A stretch of DNA of 40,672 nucleotides from Nostoc sp. S13. GTDB lineage: Bacteria > Cyanobacteriota > Cyanobacteriia > Cyanobacteriales > Nostocaceae. Where the stretch lies: contig NZ_JAQYWQ010000039.1 of assembly GCF_029379315.1 (NCBI RefSeq), forward strand, positions 10,063 through 50,734, given 5' to 3'. The translations under genes were made by a program, and so were the position numbers. The first letter of the stretch is position 1. Each line of letters opens with the position of its first letter. The notes under the pieces are model-generated. The model did no database searches. It had not been told where the DNA came from and saw nothing but the letters and a program-made list of their open reading frames with translations. Positions 25,229 to 33,013 of the stretch are shown in pieces.

Positions 25229-25864
25229 ACCAAACCTGATCCTAATCGAGTTTTGCGGCGTCTACCCATTGTCGTGGGTGGGATAGGCGCTGTGCTTTTG
25301 CTGATTAACCGTTTATTGACACCGGAATTAACCCAGTCTCAATCGCGTGGTGATGTGGTGGGTGTAATTTTGAGTGCGGTGTTAATTTTGACGGGTTTAA
25401 TTTGGCAGCAAGTTCAGCCGCGATCGCCTGATACTGTAGAACTAATTGGAGAAGAAGGTTTTGTACTAGCAGCAGATTTACCGGAAGCAGTGAAAACAGA
25501 GCTAGCCTGGGCATCTCATTTATTGTTGACTAATACAATAACGCGATCGCTTGTGGTTTTTTATCAAGGTAAAGTTTTGTTGCGTCGTGGGATTCTGGGT
25601 ACTAAATCTGAGGTTGTACCAGGAGTAATCTTAAAACAGGTACTCGAAAAACAAAAGCCGATTTATCTAGTTGCGCTAAAAGTGTATCCAGGTAGGGTTG
25701 AATTTGATTATTTACCAGAAAATACTCAAGGTGTAATTTGTCAACCTATTGGCAACCAAGGTGCGCTAATTTTGGCAGCGAATGCTCCTCGCAGTTATAC
25801 TAAACAAGATGAAAACTGGATTGCGGGAATTGCTGATAAACTTGCTGTGACTCTTAATAGTTAG
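25226..25864 (+). CDS. CCB2/CCB4-like cofactor assembly protein of complex C (cytochrome b6f)
   Basis: The 212-residue protein has two N-terminal membrane helices (about residues 13-33 and 43-62). A soluble domain follows with SLVVFYQGKVLLRRG, IYLVALKVYPGRVEFDYLP and NWIAGIADKLAV. I recognise this as the cyanobacterial relative of chloroplast CCB2/CCB4, which help attach haem ci to cytochrome b6. The start codon lies in an AATGACT repeat with no Shine-Dalgarno sequence, so initiation efficiency is open to question. It follows rpaB by 134 bp of repeats. Confidence 0.8.
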   Translation: MTKPDPNRVLRRLPIVVGGIGAVLLLINRLLTPELTQSQSRGDVVGVILSAVLILTGLIWQQVQPRSPDTVELIGEEGFVLAADLPEAVKTELAWASHLLLTNTITRSLVVFYQGKVLLRRGILGTKSEVVPGVILKQVLEKQKPIYLVALKVYPGRVEFDYLPENTQGVICQPIGNQGALILAANAPRSYTKQDENWIAGIADKLAVTLNS

Positions 25865-25916
25865 GTTATTCGCTACTTTAGAAGTCAGACAATTTTAGAT
25901 TTTGGGATATTTACCT

Positions 25917-26081
25917 GTGATTCCACTTAAAAATTTCAAACAAATACACCCATTAAGTCTGAGTGCACAGAAGCAGGTTGGATCTAAAACTCAATTACGT
26001 GTGTCGATTGGAGATGAGAAAAAACCAGGAGCAGGTTTACCCAGAGAATGGCCGCAACTTGATTTTTCAGCAATGATTTAG
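25917..26081 (+). pseudogene. Small ORF or gene remnant
   Basis: A 54-codon frame with a possible GTG start reads VIPLKNFKQIHPLSLSAQKQ and ends PREWPQLDFSAMI-stop. The composition looks protein-like, but there is no ribosome-binding site and no recognised family. It could be the 3' end of a lost gene or a real small protein. Confidence 0.3.
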
Positions 26082-26183
26082 TCGGGATGAAGCTGTCCAC
26101 TACCAATAATATAGAGTTACAAACACAACTTGCAATTGTGAACAAAAATTGGATTTCGTCAGATATTTTTTACCCTAAATATA

Positions 26184-26900
26184 ATGTTTACGCATTTCAA
26201 TGCTAACTTCACGCGCATAGATGAGATAGTTCCTAATATATATAAGCTTTCTATCTCAAATAATAAAAAGTTTGTTTTCAGTCAATTCCTTATCCTTGAT
26301 GAGCGCCCTATGCTTATTCATACGGGTCGCTCAAATTGGTTCGAGCAAACTTATCAGCTTGTTTCGTCTGTCTGTGACCCTTCAAAACTTCATTACATTG
26401 CCTTTTGTCACCTTGAGGCTGATGAGTGCGGAGCGCTTAATCAGTGGCTTGAAGCAGCTCCGCAAGCCAAAACAATTGTGAGTCCTCTAAATCAATCGAA
26501 CATGGATGACTTTGCATTGAGACCAACAACGGTTCTTAATAATAACAAAGCTCTTTCCTTGGGTAAAAGAGATATCATACTTATTGAAACTCCTCATTTT
26601 CCTCATGGATGGGAGGGTTGTGTATTCTATCAGCCGCAAGAGGAGATGCTTTTTTGTTCCGATCTGGCGGCTCACCCTGGTCAGTTCGAGGAACCTGTTA
26701 CCGAGAAGGATCTTACAGAATCTATCATTAAGTTTCAGCAAAAAGTCGGGTTTATGTCTGAAGGCAAAAGCTTCACTCGAGGGATTGAAGCAATAGAGAA
26801 GCTACCCATTAAGTACCTTGCAACAATGCATGGTTCTATTATCCACGGTGAGTCCATCTCGAAGCTTCTTTCAAAAATGAAACAAACCTTTGGTTCTTAA
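26184..26900 (+). CDS. ODP/flavodiiron-like metallo-beta-lactamase-fold protein
   Basis: The 238-residue protein is a single MBL domain. The metal ligands visible are HLEADECGALNQW (H-x-E-x-D, about residues 77-81), ETPHFPHGWEG (His), LFCSDLAAHPG (bridging Asp, about 160) and ATMHGSIIHG (His, about 216). This pattern matches the diiron O2-binding ODP and flavodiiron group rather than hydrolytic MBL enzymes. There is no flavodoxin domain and no adjacent flavoprotein gene. Oxygen or redox sensing is a reasonable guess. By eye its codon choice (many TCT, CTT) differs from its neighbours, and it sits between repeat-filled gaps, suggesting acquisition. Confidence 0.82.
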   Translation: MFTHFNANFTRIDEIVPNIYKLSISNNKKFVFSQFLILDERPMLIHTGRSNWFEQTYQLVSSVCDPSKLHYIAFCHLEADECGALNQWLEAAPQAKTIVSPLNQSNMDDFALRPTTVLNNNKALSLGKRDIILIETPHFPHGWEGCVFYQPQEEMLFCSDLAAHPGQFEEPVTEKDLTESIIKFQQKVGFMSEGKSFTRGIEAIEKLPIKYLATMHGSIIHGESISKLLSKMKQTFGS

Positions 26901-27362
26901 AGCAACTAAATTTATTTATGGGGTTCTTACTTTTAACTTTTCAATGAGTGACTTTTGACCGAAAACGAAAAGGGTACAAGCCCCTAAATTTATTTATGGA
27001 GAACAGAAAAAATGTATTTCGAGACGTAGAGCGCGAGAAATACTAAGTCATTATTACAAGCTCCTCTCTTACAAAGTTCTGATGCCTGCGGCGGGCTGTG
27101 CCAACGAAGGAAACCTCCGCTCAGACTTTGCGCTAAATTGATTTATGGGGATTATTAATTTTTAATTTTTAATTTTTAATTTTTAATTCCCCGAAGGGGT
27201 TGACTTCCCCGTTCGCGTAGCGTCTCCAAGAGTTGGGGCTGACTCTATGCTCAATCAAAGGATTTGGAATTGCTGATAGCACATTAATTAGCAATTCATT
27301 GAGCGTCACAAACCTATTTTGAATTGAAAAATTTAATTTAAAATCGGTAATTTAAAATATAA
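26901..27362. other. Repeat-filled intergenic region
   Basis: No gene seen. It holds three copies of the CTAAATT(T/G)ATTTATGGGG palindrome family (26907, 26981 and 27131), a TTTTTAATTTTTAATTTTTAA tandem near 27160, and the 42-bp repeat at 27202-27243. A CCTGCGGCGGGCTGTGCCAACG-type dispersed unit lies near 27083. Confidence 0.65.
27202..27243. repeat. 42-bp dispersed repeat, copy 2
   Basis: Identical to 18685-18726. Confidence 0.85.
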
Positions 27363-28277
27363 TCACCAAGAAGTCAAAAAATTCCACCCCTCCTTTTCTT
27401 CCGGTGTCTTTCCTTCTTTTTCTTCCGGTTCTTCTGGTGTCTTTAAATTTTTCTGTTGAATTACATTCTCATATTCTCCTGAATCAACCCATTTTAATAA
27501 CTCACCAGCCCGCATAACTACCCAGGAAAGCCCGGGTTCTGTATAGCTTAATATTTTGGTAACTTTATCAACAGTATCAAAGCTATTGGATGCAAACTCA
27601 CGGGCTTGGACGAGAAAATCTTCGATTACAGCAGTAGTCAAGTACTCATCTGGCAAACCTGCAAGTTTCATCAGTGTAATAGTTGCGACGTCAATATCCT
27701 GACAAGCCAGCAAACCAGCCCGATCAGCAGTGAATCTAGCCATCATCCGCCAATTATACAAACCCAGTTCCATTCCACTAGCTACCAAACCACCTACCCC
27801 CAGTGTGGTACTGCTCAACAAATTTTTCAAAGTTGGCATAACAATTGCCATTTGGTGATAAACCATATGCTGACTCTTGATGCGAGCGACTTCGTGTCCG
27901 AAAACGTAAAGCAACTCATCTGCGCCAAGCCACTCCATTGCATCTAAATTGATACCGACAAGGGGTTTTTCCACCCCAACAATGTAGGTTTCAATGTGAC
28001 CTGTGCCTCTAAACAGATACAGTTCAGGAACTGGAACAACATCAAGAATTTCGCAGGTTTCTACAAATGCTTGATACAATTGGGGAAAATTACGGGGCGA
28101 AATTCTAATTTCACTACCAAGGCTTTGTAGCCTGAGTAGGCGATCGATGCCGTATTCATTAATTTTTTTGAGTAGCAAGGAGACACCGGGCATATTTTGC
28201 AAAGAAGCCAAGGCTTTGCGATCGAAGGGGTGTTCGTAGACTTTTGAACTCAGTCCAGTTAATAATTTTCTCGTCAT
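27363..28277 (-). CDS. M48-family peptidase homologue with lost zinc ligands
   Basis: The 304-residue protein aligns by eye with cyanobacterial M48 peptidases: the N-terminal helical region, PVPELYLFRG, YIVGVEKPLVGINL, YVFGHEVARIKSQHMVYHQ and TADRAGLLACQD. In active M48 enzymes the motif is HExxH, with a third Glu ligand in an E-x-x-A-D segment. Here the second His is Arg (HEVAR, codon CGC) and the Glu position before FTAD is Arg (ARFTAD, codon AGA). Both changes are clear in the DNA, so zinc binding should fail. The hydrophobic stretch MPTLKNLLSSTTLGVGGLVA is membrane-peripheral at most. The C-terminal 25 residues are a charged Glu/Lys repeat. A non-catalytic or chaperone-like role is possible. 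Confidence 0.8.
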   Translation of the reverse strand: MTRKLLTGLSSKVYEHPFDRKALASLQNMPGVSLLLKKINEYGIDRLLRLQSLGSEIRISPRNFPQLYQAFVETCEILDVVPVPELYLFRGTGHIETYIVGVEKPLVGINLDAMEWLGADELLYVFGHEVARIKSQHMVYHQMAIVMPTLKNLLSSTTLGVGGLVASGMELGLYNWRMMARFTADRAGLLACQDIDVATITLMKLAGLPDEYLTTAVIEDFLVQAREFASNSFDTVDKVTKILSYTEPGLSWVVMRAGELLKWVDSGEYENVIQQKNLKTPEEPEEKEGKTPEEKEGWNFLTSW

Positions 28278-28445
28278 GGGTTTTGAGCTTTATCTTGGAG
28301 TGTTTGGGAACTTCAGTTACTCAATACGAACGGCTTGTGCTTTCACTAGGCCTGTCGCTAGGGGTTTGGGTAGTAAACAAATCGCAAGTAGCGCCCCTAC
28401 TAATGACTAACTGACTCGGAAATTTGGAAATTTACAATTTTATCT

Positions 28446-28469
28446 ATGCAAATTACTTATTGGCTATTA
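28446..28469 (+). pseudogene. Original 5' end of the DUF456 gene, cut off by a MITE
   Basis: ATG CAA ATT ACT TAT TGG CTA TTA encodes MQITYWLL, the expected N-terminus of DUF456 proteins. It would be continuous with VAVMVVGVIG after 28608 if the MITE were removed. Read through the element, the frame meets a stop (TAA) about 26 codons later. Confidence 0.75.
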
Positions 28470-28606
28470 GACTTATCCGGAAATGAGAACTTTATTTGGC
28501 TGAAACCTAGCTCTGGAGAGGGTTTTAGAGGTTCCTGTTTTATATAAGCTAAAAAGCCAGCTATGTAAGGGTTTCAGCTATTTTGAGGTTTATTTGTGGA
28601 TAAGTC
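28470..28606. mobile_element. 137-bp MITE with GACTTATCC terminal inverted repeats
   Basis: The left end GACTTATCC and right end GGATAAGTC are perfect inverses. Imperfect matching continues to an inner GCTGAAACC/GGTTTCAGC pair about 30 bp in. It is flanked by TA on both sides (also readable as a 5-bp TATTA duplication). The first 48 bp are identical to 40625-40672. It has no coding capacity. TA flanks suggest mobilisation by an IS630-type transposase, but its ends differ from those of the IS630 at 11974. Confidence 0.85.
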
Positions 28607-29106
28607 TATTAGTTGCGGTAATGGTTGTAGGTGTTATCGGTGCCGTAGTTCCAGCTATTCCGGGTAGCAGCTTAATTTTAATTGCAATTATCGTCTGGGG
28701 AATCGTTAGTAGTTCTTTTGCAGCTATCAAGATTCCACTAATTGTGACAATTATAGTTTTACTGCTCAGTGTCGGAGTGGATTTTTTAGCTAGCTATGTG
28801 GGAGCAAGACAAGCAGGAGCTAGCAAGTGGGGGCAAATTGGCGCAATTGTCGGTTTGATCGTGGGATTTTTAGGATTATTGCCAACGTTGCCTTTTGGGG
28901 GTCCACTGTTAGGAATTTTACTAGGGCCGCTTTTGGGAGCAATTATTGGAGAGTACTTTTACCGACGTGAATTCATGTTGGCAGTTAAAGCGGGTATAGG
29001 AATTATAGTCGGCTCTTTGGTTGGAAATTTGATTCAAGGGTTGTTAGCGATCGCCGCAGTTGTAGTTTTTGTTGTGACAACTTGGCCACAAGTATTTGGC
29101 TCTTAG
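28594..29106 (+). CDS. DUF456 membrane protein, now starting inside a MITE
   Basis: The 170-residue product is almost entirely membrane helices with Gly-rich turns (VVPAIPGSSLI, FLGLLPTLPFGGPLLGILLGPLLGAIIGEY), the DUF456 signature. The function is unknown. The native first eight codons (28446-28469) have been separated by a 137-bp insertion. The current open frame can begin only at a TTG (28594) inside the terminal repeat of the MITE, giving WISLLVAVMVVG. Whether it is still translated is uncertain; the downstream frame is undamaged, which argues for either recent insertion or continued use. Confidence 0.8.
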   Translation: MWISLLVAVMVVGVIGAVVPAIPGSSLILIAIIVWGIVSSSFAAIKIPLIVTIIVLLLSVGVDFLASYVGARQAGASKWGQIGAIVGLIVGFLGLLPTLPFGGPLLGILLGPLLGAIIGEYFYRREFMLAVKAGIGIIVGSLVGNLIQGLLAIAAVVVFVVTTWPQVFGS

Positions 29107-29663
29107 GATTTGGAAAATCTGAGAGATTTTAGAACAGAGGTAATAGCTAGCAGTTAGCAGTTAGCTATTTATTACAAACATTCAATTTGATACAAAAACT
29201 GTCCATAGTAAACAAATACAGAGGTTCCCCTCATTTTTTCTAGGAGAGGAACCGTTTCAGTAAATATTAGTAAGTGGAGAGATTATAGATACACTGCATA
29301 CTCCATTTATCTAAAATGTGGCTGAATAGATTTAAGTATTAAAAATTATCAGTATTTCAATTATACGTAAATTAACTTTCTTAAAGTCAGAGCGATCACC
29401 AACAATTTAAACCGGATAAATGAAAGATATACAAAGCGCAGATATATCAGAAATTAAAATTTCATGAAGGATAGTAATGCCTTAAAGATGTGATGAAGAC
29501 CACTAAGTAAATCTTGCAGGGTCTAAATCTATGTGATTTTATGGAGATAAGAAATAGATCACGCAAGCTTCGCTTTCACTGACAGTATTTTTTATAAATT
29601 ACTGAGATTAAAAGTAAAGCAATTGCTCTAATTTAAACTTATTACTAGGAGCCTCAAACAAGA
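29107..29663. other. Intergenic region upstream of the PEP-CTERM gene
   Basis: AT-rich, with short TAGCAGTTAGCAGTTAGC repeats near 29147 and a small GGAGAGGAACCGTTTC segment near 29241. I see no gene. The last part must contain the promoter of the 29664 gene; no clear motif was identified. Confidence 0.5.
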
Positions 29664-30320
29664 ATGATTGGTTTTAAATCTACATTACTAAATGCAACTT
29701 TAGCCGTTACTGCTGCACTCCCTTTAGCTACTGGGTTTTTTACCTCTGCTGGATCTGCTCAAGCTGCTGCACTCAATGGGAGTTTTAATTACGGTGGTGC
29801 TGGGTTTCCTGCTACTACAGTTACAGTGTCAAATACATTGTTACAATTTACCCCTAACCCTGGTTTAGCTTCTCTAGCATTACAAACTGGAAGTTTTACA
29901 GCATTTGACGCAGCTCACATATTCAATGTTACTACTAACCCCTTAACATCGGGTTCTCTTTTTCTTGACTTAGGTGTATTTGCAACTTCTAGTACTTTAG
30001 GAGATGGAGTAAATACATTTAGTTTAACGTCTTTGGGAACCCCAACATTCACAAAACAGAACGCAGGAACAGATATAAATTTGAATTACGTTGGATTCTT
30101 TGATGATGGATCTGGTAACAAAACCAATGGAACGGGATATATCACTTTTTCTACTCAAGATAATGATGCAGCAAATGACTACACATCTGGTAAAGCATTC
30201 AAAGCCACTTTTACTGGTCTTGCAATAACTACCGTTCCTGAACCAGCTGCATTATTAGGCTTAGGTGGAGTAGGTGCAGTAATGGCTATGTCTCGCCGCC
30301 GTAAGAGTTTCGTTCAATAG
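29664..30320 (+). CDS. PEP-CTERM sorting-signal protein
   Basis: The 218-residue secreted protein has a signal peptide (residues 1-33, ending SAQAAA) and a beta-rich Thr/Gly/Phe body. It ends with a PEP-CTERM signal: VPEPAALLGLGGVGAVMAMS then RRRK. This C-terminal motif is recognised by an exosortase in bacteria with this system. The body has no recognisable enzyme motif; such proteins are usually extracellular or outer-surface components. GGAG lies 11 nt before the ATG, and a strong intrinsic terminator follows (30378-30427). It is monocistronic. Confidence 0.9.
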   Translation: MIGFKSTLLNATLAVTAALPLATGFFTSAGSAQAAALNGSFNYGGAGFPATTVTVSNTLLQFTPNPGLASLALQTGSFTAFDAAHIFNVTTNPLTSGSLFLDLGVFATSSTLGDGVNTFSLTSLGTPTFTKQNAGTDINLNYVGFFDDGSGNKTNGTGYITFSTQDNDAANDYTSGKAFKATFTGLAITTVPEPAALLGLGGVGAVMAMSRRRKSFVQ

Positions 30321-30334
30321 ACCTATCCTAAATA

Positions 30335-30367
30335 TAAAAAAGTGACTTTTAGCAACTAAAAGTCACT
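30335..30367 (-). terminator. Probable intrinsic terminator of nblB
   Basis: AGTGACTTTTAG (30341-30352) pairs perfectly with CTAAAAGTCACT (30356-30367) around a CAA loop. On the minus strand the stem is followed by a T6 run and more AT. It lies about 115 nt after the nblB stop. Confidence 0.7.
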
Positions 30368-30377
30368 CTAATTTCTT

Positions 30378-30427
30378 AATTCGATCTGACTGGAATGCAA
30401 AATTTACCAACCAGATCGAATTTTTTT
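30378..30427 (+). terminator. Intrinsic terminator of the PEP-CTERM gene
   Basis: AATTCGATCTG (30378-30388) pairs with CAGATCGAATT (30412-30422) and T7 follows at 30421-30427. The loop can add a TGG/CCA pair. It lies 58 nt after the stop codon. Confidence 0.85.
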
Positions 30428-30480
30428 ATCCTCTCAGATAAATCTATATTAAAGGTGAATTTTCTTAACATGAGATAGAC

Positions 30481-31146
30481 TTAAACTGATTGCAAAGAAT
30501 TTTTGGCTTCAGTTGCGATCGCTTCTACTTGATCATTAGCCAGAGTTTCTAATATAGATTTAGCTTCTGCATTACCCAAGCGAGCCAAGGCTTGTACAAG
30601 TCTGTAACGAATTTGCCAATCTGGATTGGTAGCATAGGGAGCCAATAAGGCAACTGCTTGTACATCTCCCAAGTCACCCAAAGAACTAATAGCAGCAGTT
30701 TGGACTAATTCGTTTTCTGATGAGAGTGCCTCTTTGAGTAGTTCAAAGGCTCGTGGATCGCCTAACTCTCCTAATGTAGCAATGATACTGAATTGTATTA
30801 GCCATTCACCAGTTGTATGATAAAGCAACTGCAAATCTTCAAAAGCTTCGCGTAACTTCAAAGCACCCAAACAATCTGCTGCTGCTGCTTGGACATCTAC
30901 TTCGGAGTCATGAAGTAAGCGATCGCGCAAGATATCCAAGGATAACTGTAAATCCTGCGTTCCGAGTGTATCCATTTGACTCACCGCCGAGTAACGGACA
31001 CGAGAATTGCGATCGCCAATAGCATTTTGAATTAATTCAAAGCCGATCGCAGGTTCCAGTTGGCGGATTTGATTTACTGCACGTAAGCGATCGCCTAAAT
31101 CCTCAGAACTGAGCAATTGCTTAACAGACTCCGGAGTAATACTCAT
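30481..31146 (-). CDS. nblB: HEAT-repeat protein NblB (phycobilisome degradation)
   Basis: The 221-residue protein is a solenoid of six or so HEAT/PBS-lyase-like repeats (DRNSRVRYSAVSQMDTLG, DVQAAAADCLGALKL, LVQTAAISSLGDLGD and similar). The size and repeat pattern match cyanobacterial NblB, a relative of the CpcE/F bilin lyases needed for phycobilisome breakdown under nutrient stress. Distinguishing NblB from other HEAT proteins by eye rests on the N-terminus and length, so the symbol is less certain than the fold. It is the last gene of a minus-strand group with the CBS, Nudix and DUF760 genes, though spacing suggests separate units. Confidence 0.75.
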   Translation of the reverse strand: MSITPESVKQLLSSEDLGDRLRAVNQIRQLEPAIGFELIQNAIGDRNSRVRYSAVSQMDTLGTQDLQLSLDILRDRLLHDSEVDVQAAAADCLGALKLREAFEDLQLLYHTTGEWLIQFSIIATLGELGDPRAFELLKEALSSENELVQTAAISSLGDLGDVQAVALLAPYATNPDWQIRYRLVQALARLGNAEAKSILETLANDQVEAIATEAKNSLQSV

Positions 31147-31234
31147 TTAGTTATCCTTGATTTTCAAAGGTATAAAAAAAACTGTCATTAGTCAACAGTC
31201 AAAAAACTCTGGACTAATGACAAATGACAACTGA

Positions 31235-31699
31235 CTAATCTTGACTTGCTGCCATTGCCCGAATAATATCACCACGAGTGAGGATACCAATTACTTGATC
31301 CGTGCTGTCAAGTACTGGCAAGCGGTGAACACTGCGATCGTGCATGATTGTGGCTGCTTCCTTTAAAGTTTTATCAGGGGAAATAGCGATCGGGTTTTTA
31401 CTCATTACCTCCCCAACGGTTTGCCCTAGTGCCTTGTGCAAATCACGATCATAAGTAGCAGGATTTTTTAAATAGATAACGCTATCAAGAAACATAATGT
31501 ACGCAGGTGGAGTAACACCAGTTTCTTGCCACATCAAATCTGTTTCTGAGATAATGCCCACCAATTTACCGACATCATCCACAACAGGTAGTCCGCTGAT
31601 ATGGCGTTCTGCGAGAATTTGGATAGCTTCCTTCAGTGGAGTTTCCGCCCGGACGACAATTGGATCGCGGCTCATCACATCGGCAACGGTTTTAGGCAT
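31235..31699 (-). CDS. CBS-pair domain protein
   Basis: The 154-residue protein consists of two CBS motifs only. The first is VADVMSRDPIVVRAETPLKE with GLPVVDDVGKLVGIISETDL (residues 4-55). The second is VGEVMSKNPIAISPDKTLKE with RLPVLDSTDQVIGILTRGDI (about 94-148). CBS pairs bind adenosine nucleotides and act as energy-state sensors, often toward partner proteins. The loop between them is longer than usual (about 35 residues). No fused enzyme domain is present, so the target is unknown. Confidence 0.93.
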   Translation of the reverse strand: MPKTVADVMSRDPIVVRAETPLKEAIQILAERHISGLPVVDDVGKLVGIISETDLMWQETGVTPPAYIMFLDSVIYLKNPATYDRDLHKALGQTVGEVMSKNPIAISPDKTLKEAATIMHDRSVHRLPVLDSTDQVIGILTRGDIIRAMAASQD

Positions 31700-31788
31700 T
31701 TATTTGCTGACACCTTTAATCAAAGTTCCTGCGCCTATTGTAGAAAATTGCGGGACTCAACCTGATGCAATTAATAGATTGTTACGCT

Positions 31789-31870
31789 ATTGGGCATTGG
31801 GCATTAGGCATTGGGCATTGGGTATTGGGCATTGGGCATTGGCCATTGGTCATTTGTCATTTGTCATTGG
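31789..31870. repeat. Tandem heptamer GGGCATT array
   Basis: About ten head-to-tail GGGCATT or variant units grade into GTCATTT units. They lie between the CBS gene and the Nudix gene, and the 3' end of the Nudix frame reads into this repeat-like sequence. Confidence 0.8.
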
Positions 31871-32339
31871 AGAAAAGTCTATCTCCCTCATCTCCCTCAT
31901 CCCCACTGCCCACTCCCCACTCCCCACTCCCTTTTAAAGCAGCAATAATTTGAGTATTTGCTTTCGGAAAAGTAAACTGCTCCAGTTCTTCCAAAATTAC
32001 CCAGCGAATTTCATCGGATTCCAAAGGTTGGGGAACACCTGTAACATGGCGGCAATGATGTACTGTGAGGGTAACGCGCAAGTCTGTATAGGTATGGTCA
32101 ATAGTAATCAGATGCTCTCCCACTTCAATTACTATTCCCAGTTCTTCGGAAATTTCCCGTTGAATACACTCGCTGATAGTTTCACCAGGCTCAATTTTAC
32201 CACCAGGAAATTCCCACAAGCCACCCATCGCTCCTTCTGGACGACGGCGATCGATTAAAATTTGCTTTTGGTCATTCCAAATTACTGCAACACCAATGAT
32301 TTTATGGGGTGGGAAAGAACTAGAACTGGTTTCACGCAT
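31857..32339 (-). CDS. mutT: Nudix hydrolase, MutT-like (8-oxo-dGTP diphosphatase)
   Basis: The 160-residue protein has the MutT-type Nudix box GGKIEPGETISECIQREISEELGI (about residues 46-69; REISEE carries the catalytic Glu residues), preceded by GLWEFPGG. The C-terminal ESDEIRWVILEELEQFTFP is typical of MutT enzymes that clean the nucleotide pool. After about residue 136 the family sequence ends. The remaining tail (GSGEWGVGSGDEGDEGD...) is translated from intergenic tandem repeat DNA, so the natural stop seems to have been lost. The enzyme core is complete and should be active. Confidence 0.88.
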   Translation of the reverse strand: MRETSSSSFPPHKIIGVAVIWNDQKQILIDRRRPEGAMGGLWEFPGGKIEPGETISECIQREISEELGIVIEVGEHLITIDHTYTDLRVTLTVHHCRHVTGVPQPLESDEIRWVILEELEQFTFPKANTQIIAALKGSGEWGVGSGDEGDEGDRLFSNDK

Positions 32340-32401
32340 TGTTAATTGGGGAAATCGGGACTAGGGAAAGAATTCCTGACTTTTGACTCTTGACTAATAA
32401 C

Positions 32402-32438
32402 AAAACTCGGCAAGCTGCTTTGAACTCTGCCGAGTTTT
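32402..32438 (-). terminator. Intrinsic terminator-like hairpin after the DUF760 gene
   Basis: AAAACTCGGCA (32402-32412) and TGCCGAGTTTT (32428-32438) form a perfect 11-bp stem with a 15-nt loop. The minus-strand product ends in GTTTTGTTATT. It is about 230 nt after the DUF760 stop and 63 nt before the Nudix start. Confidence 0.7.
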
Positions 32439-32568
32439 AATTTATTGCCAACTTAGTCTACCTTTGTTACCTTATCCACAAATGTGTATTAATCATTTAG
32501 AAATACGCCTCTAGTTGAACTAATCACCAAATTACAAGAGTTCACAGATAGCCAAATTCAAAAATAGC

Positions 32569-32592
32569 CCCTAAATTTATTTATGGGGATTG
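32569..32592. repeat. CCCCTAAATTTATTTATGGGG repeat unit
   Basis: An imperfect palindrome with related copies at 26907, 26981 and 27131, all intergenic. It may fold as a small hairpin in RNA. Confidence 0.6.
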
Positions 32593-32668
32593 TTAATTTT
32601 GAATTCGTAGAGAAGCGACGCGACTAGCTATCAGCCCGACAATATTAAATTTCACAAATTTTATATTT

Positions 32669-33013
32669 CTAGTCAACTTCGCTATTGTTGGTTTCAGATC
32701 CTTGTACGGCGACTTCAAAACTCATTCTCTGTTCCGCGTTACGCAAGAAATAACCACTAATCATCGCCGAGGCGAGAAGCCGACCCAGATTTTCCCGATT
32801 TGTGGTTACAGTAACACCAAAGTGTTCTGAAGGTAGATTTCCCAACAGTCCCGTAATATTACGTTCCATCACCTGAAAAACTTCGGCAGACGTGGGTTTG
32901 GATAGCTGGGTAACTGTCTCTGGACTTAAGGATTTAACGTACTGCCATAGTAAATCGCTAGTTTCTGAATCGCTATTAAAAAACTCTGAGACACGATTGG
33001 ATGGGTTATTCAT
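32669..33013 (-). CDS. DUF760 domain protein
   Basis: The 114-residue soluble protein matches the DUF760 family found in cyanobacteria and plastids, with LWQYVKSLSPETVTQLSKP, EVFQVMERNITGLLGNLPSE, NRENLGRLLASAMISGYFLR. The function is not established. The Ser/Asn-rich N-terminus is probably disordered. It is a single gene between sigD upstream and the Nudix gene downstream on the same strand, separated from each by about 250-330 bp. Confidence 0.88.
   Translation of the reverse strand: MNNPSNRVSEFFNSDSETSDLLWQYVKSLSPETVTQLSKPTSAEVFQVMERNITGLLGNLPSEHFGVTVTTNRENLGRLLASAMISGYFLRNAEQRMSFEVAVQGSETNNSEVD

Noticed and set aside
31497..31953. Plus-strand frames over the CBS gene and heptamer array
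   Set aside because: Antisense to the CBS protein and then tandem repeat translation (GHWALGIGHWALG-type).
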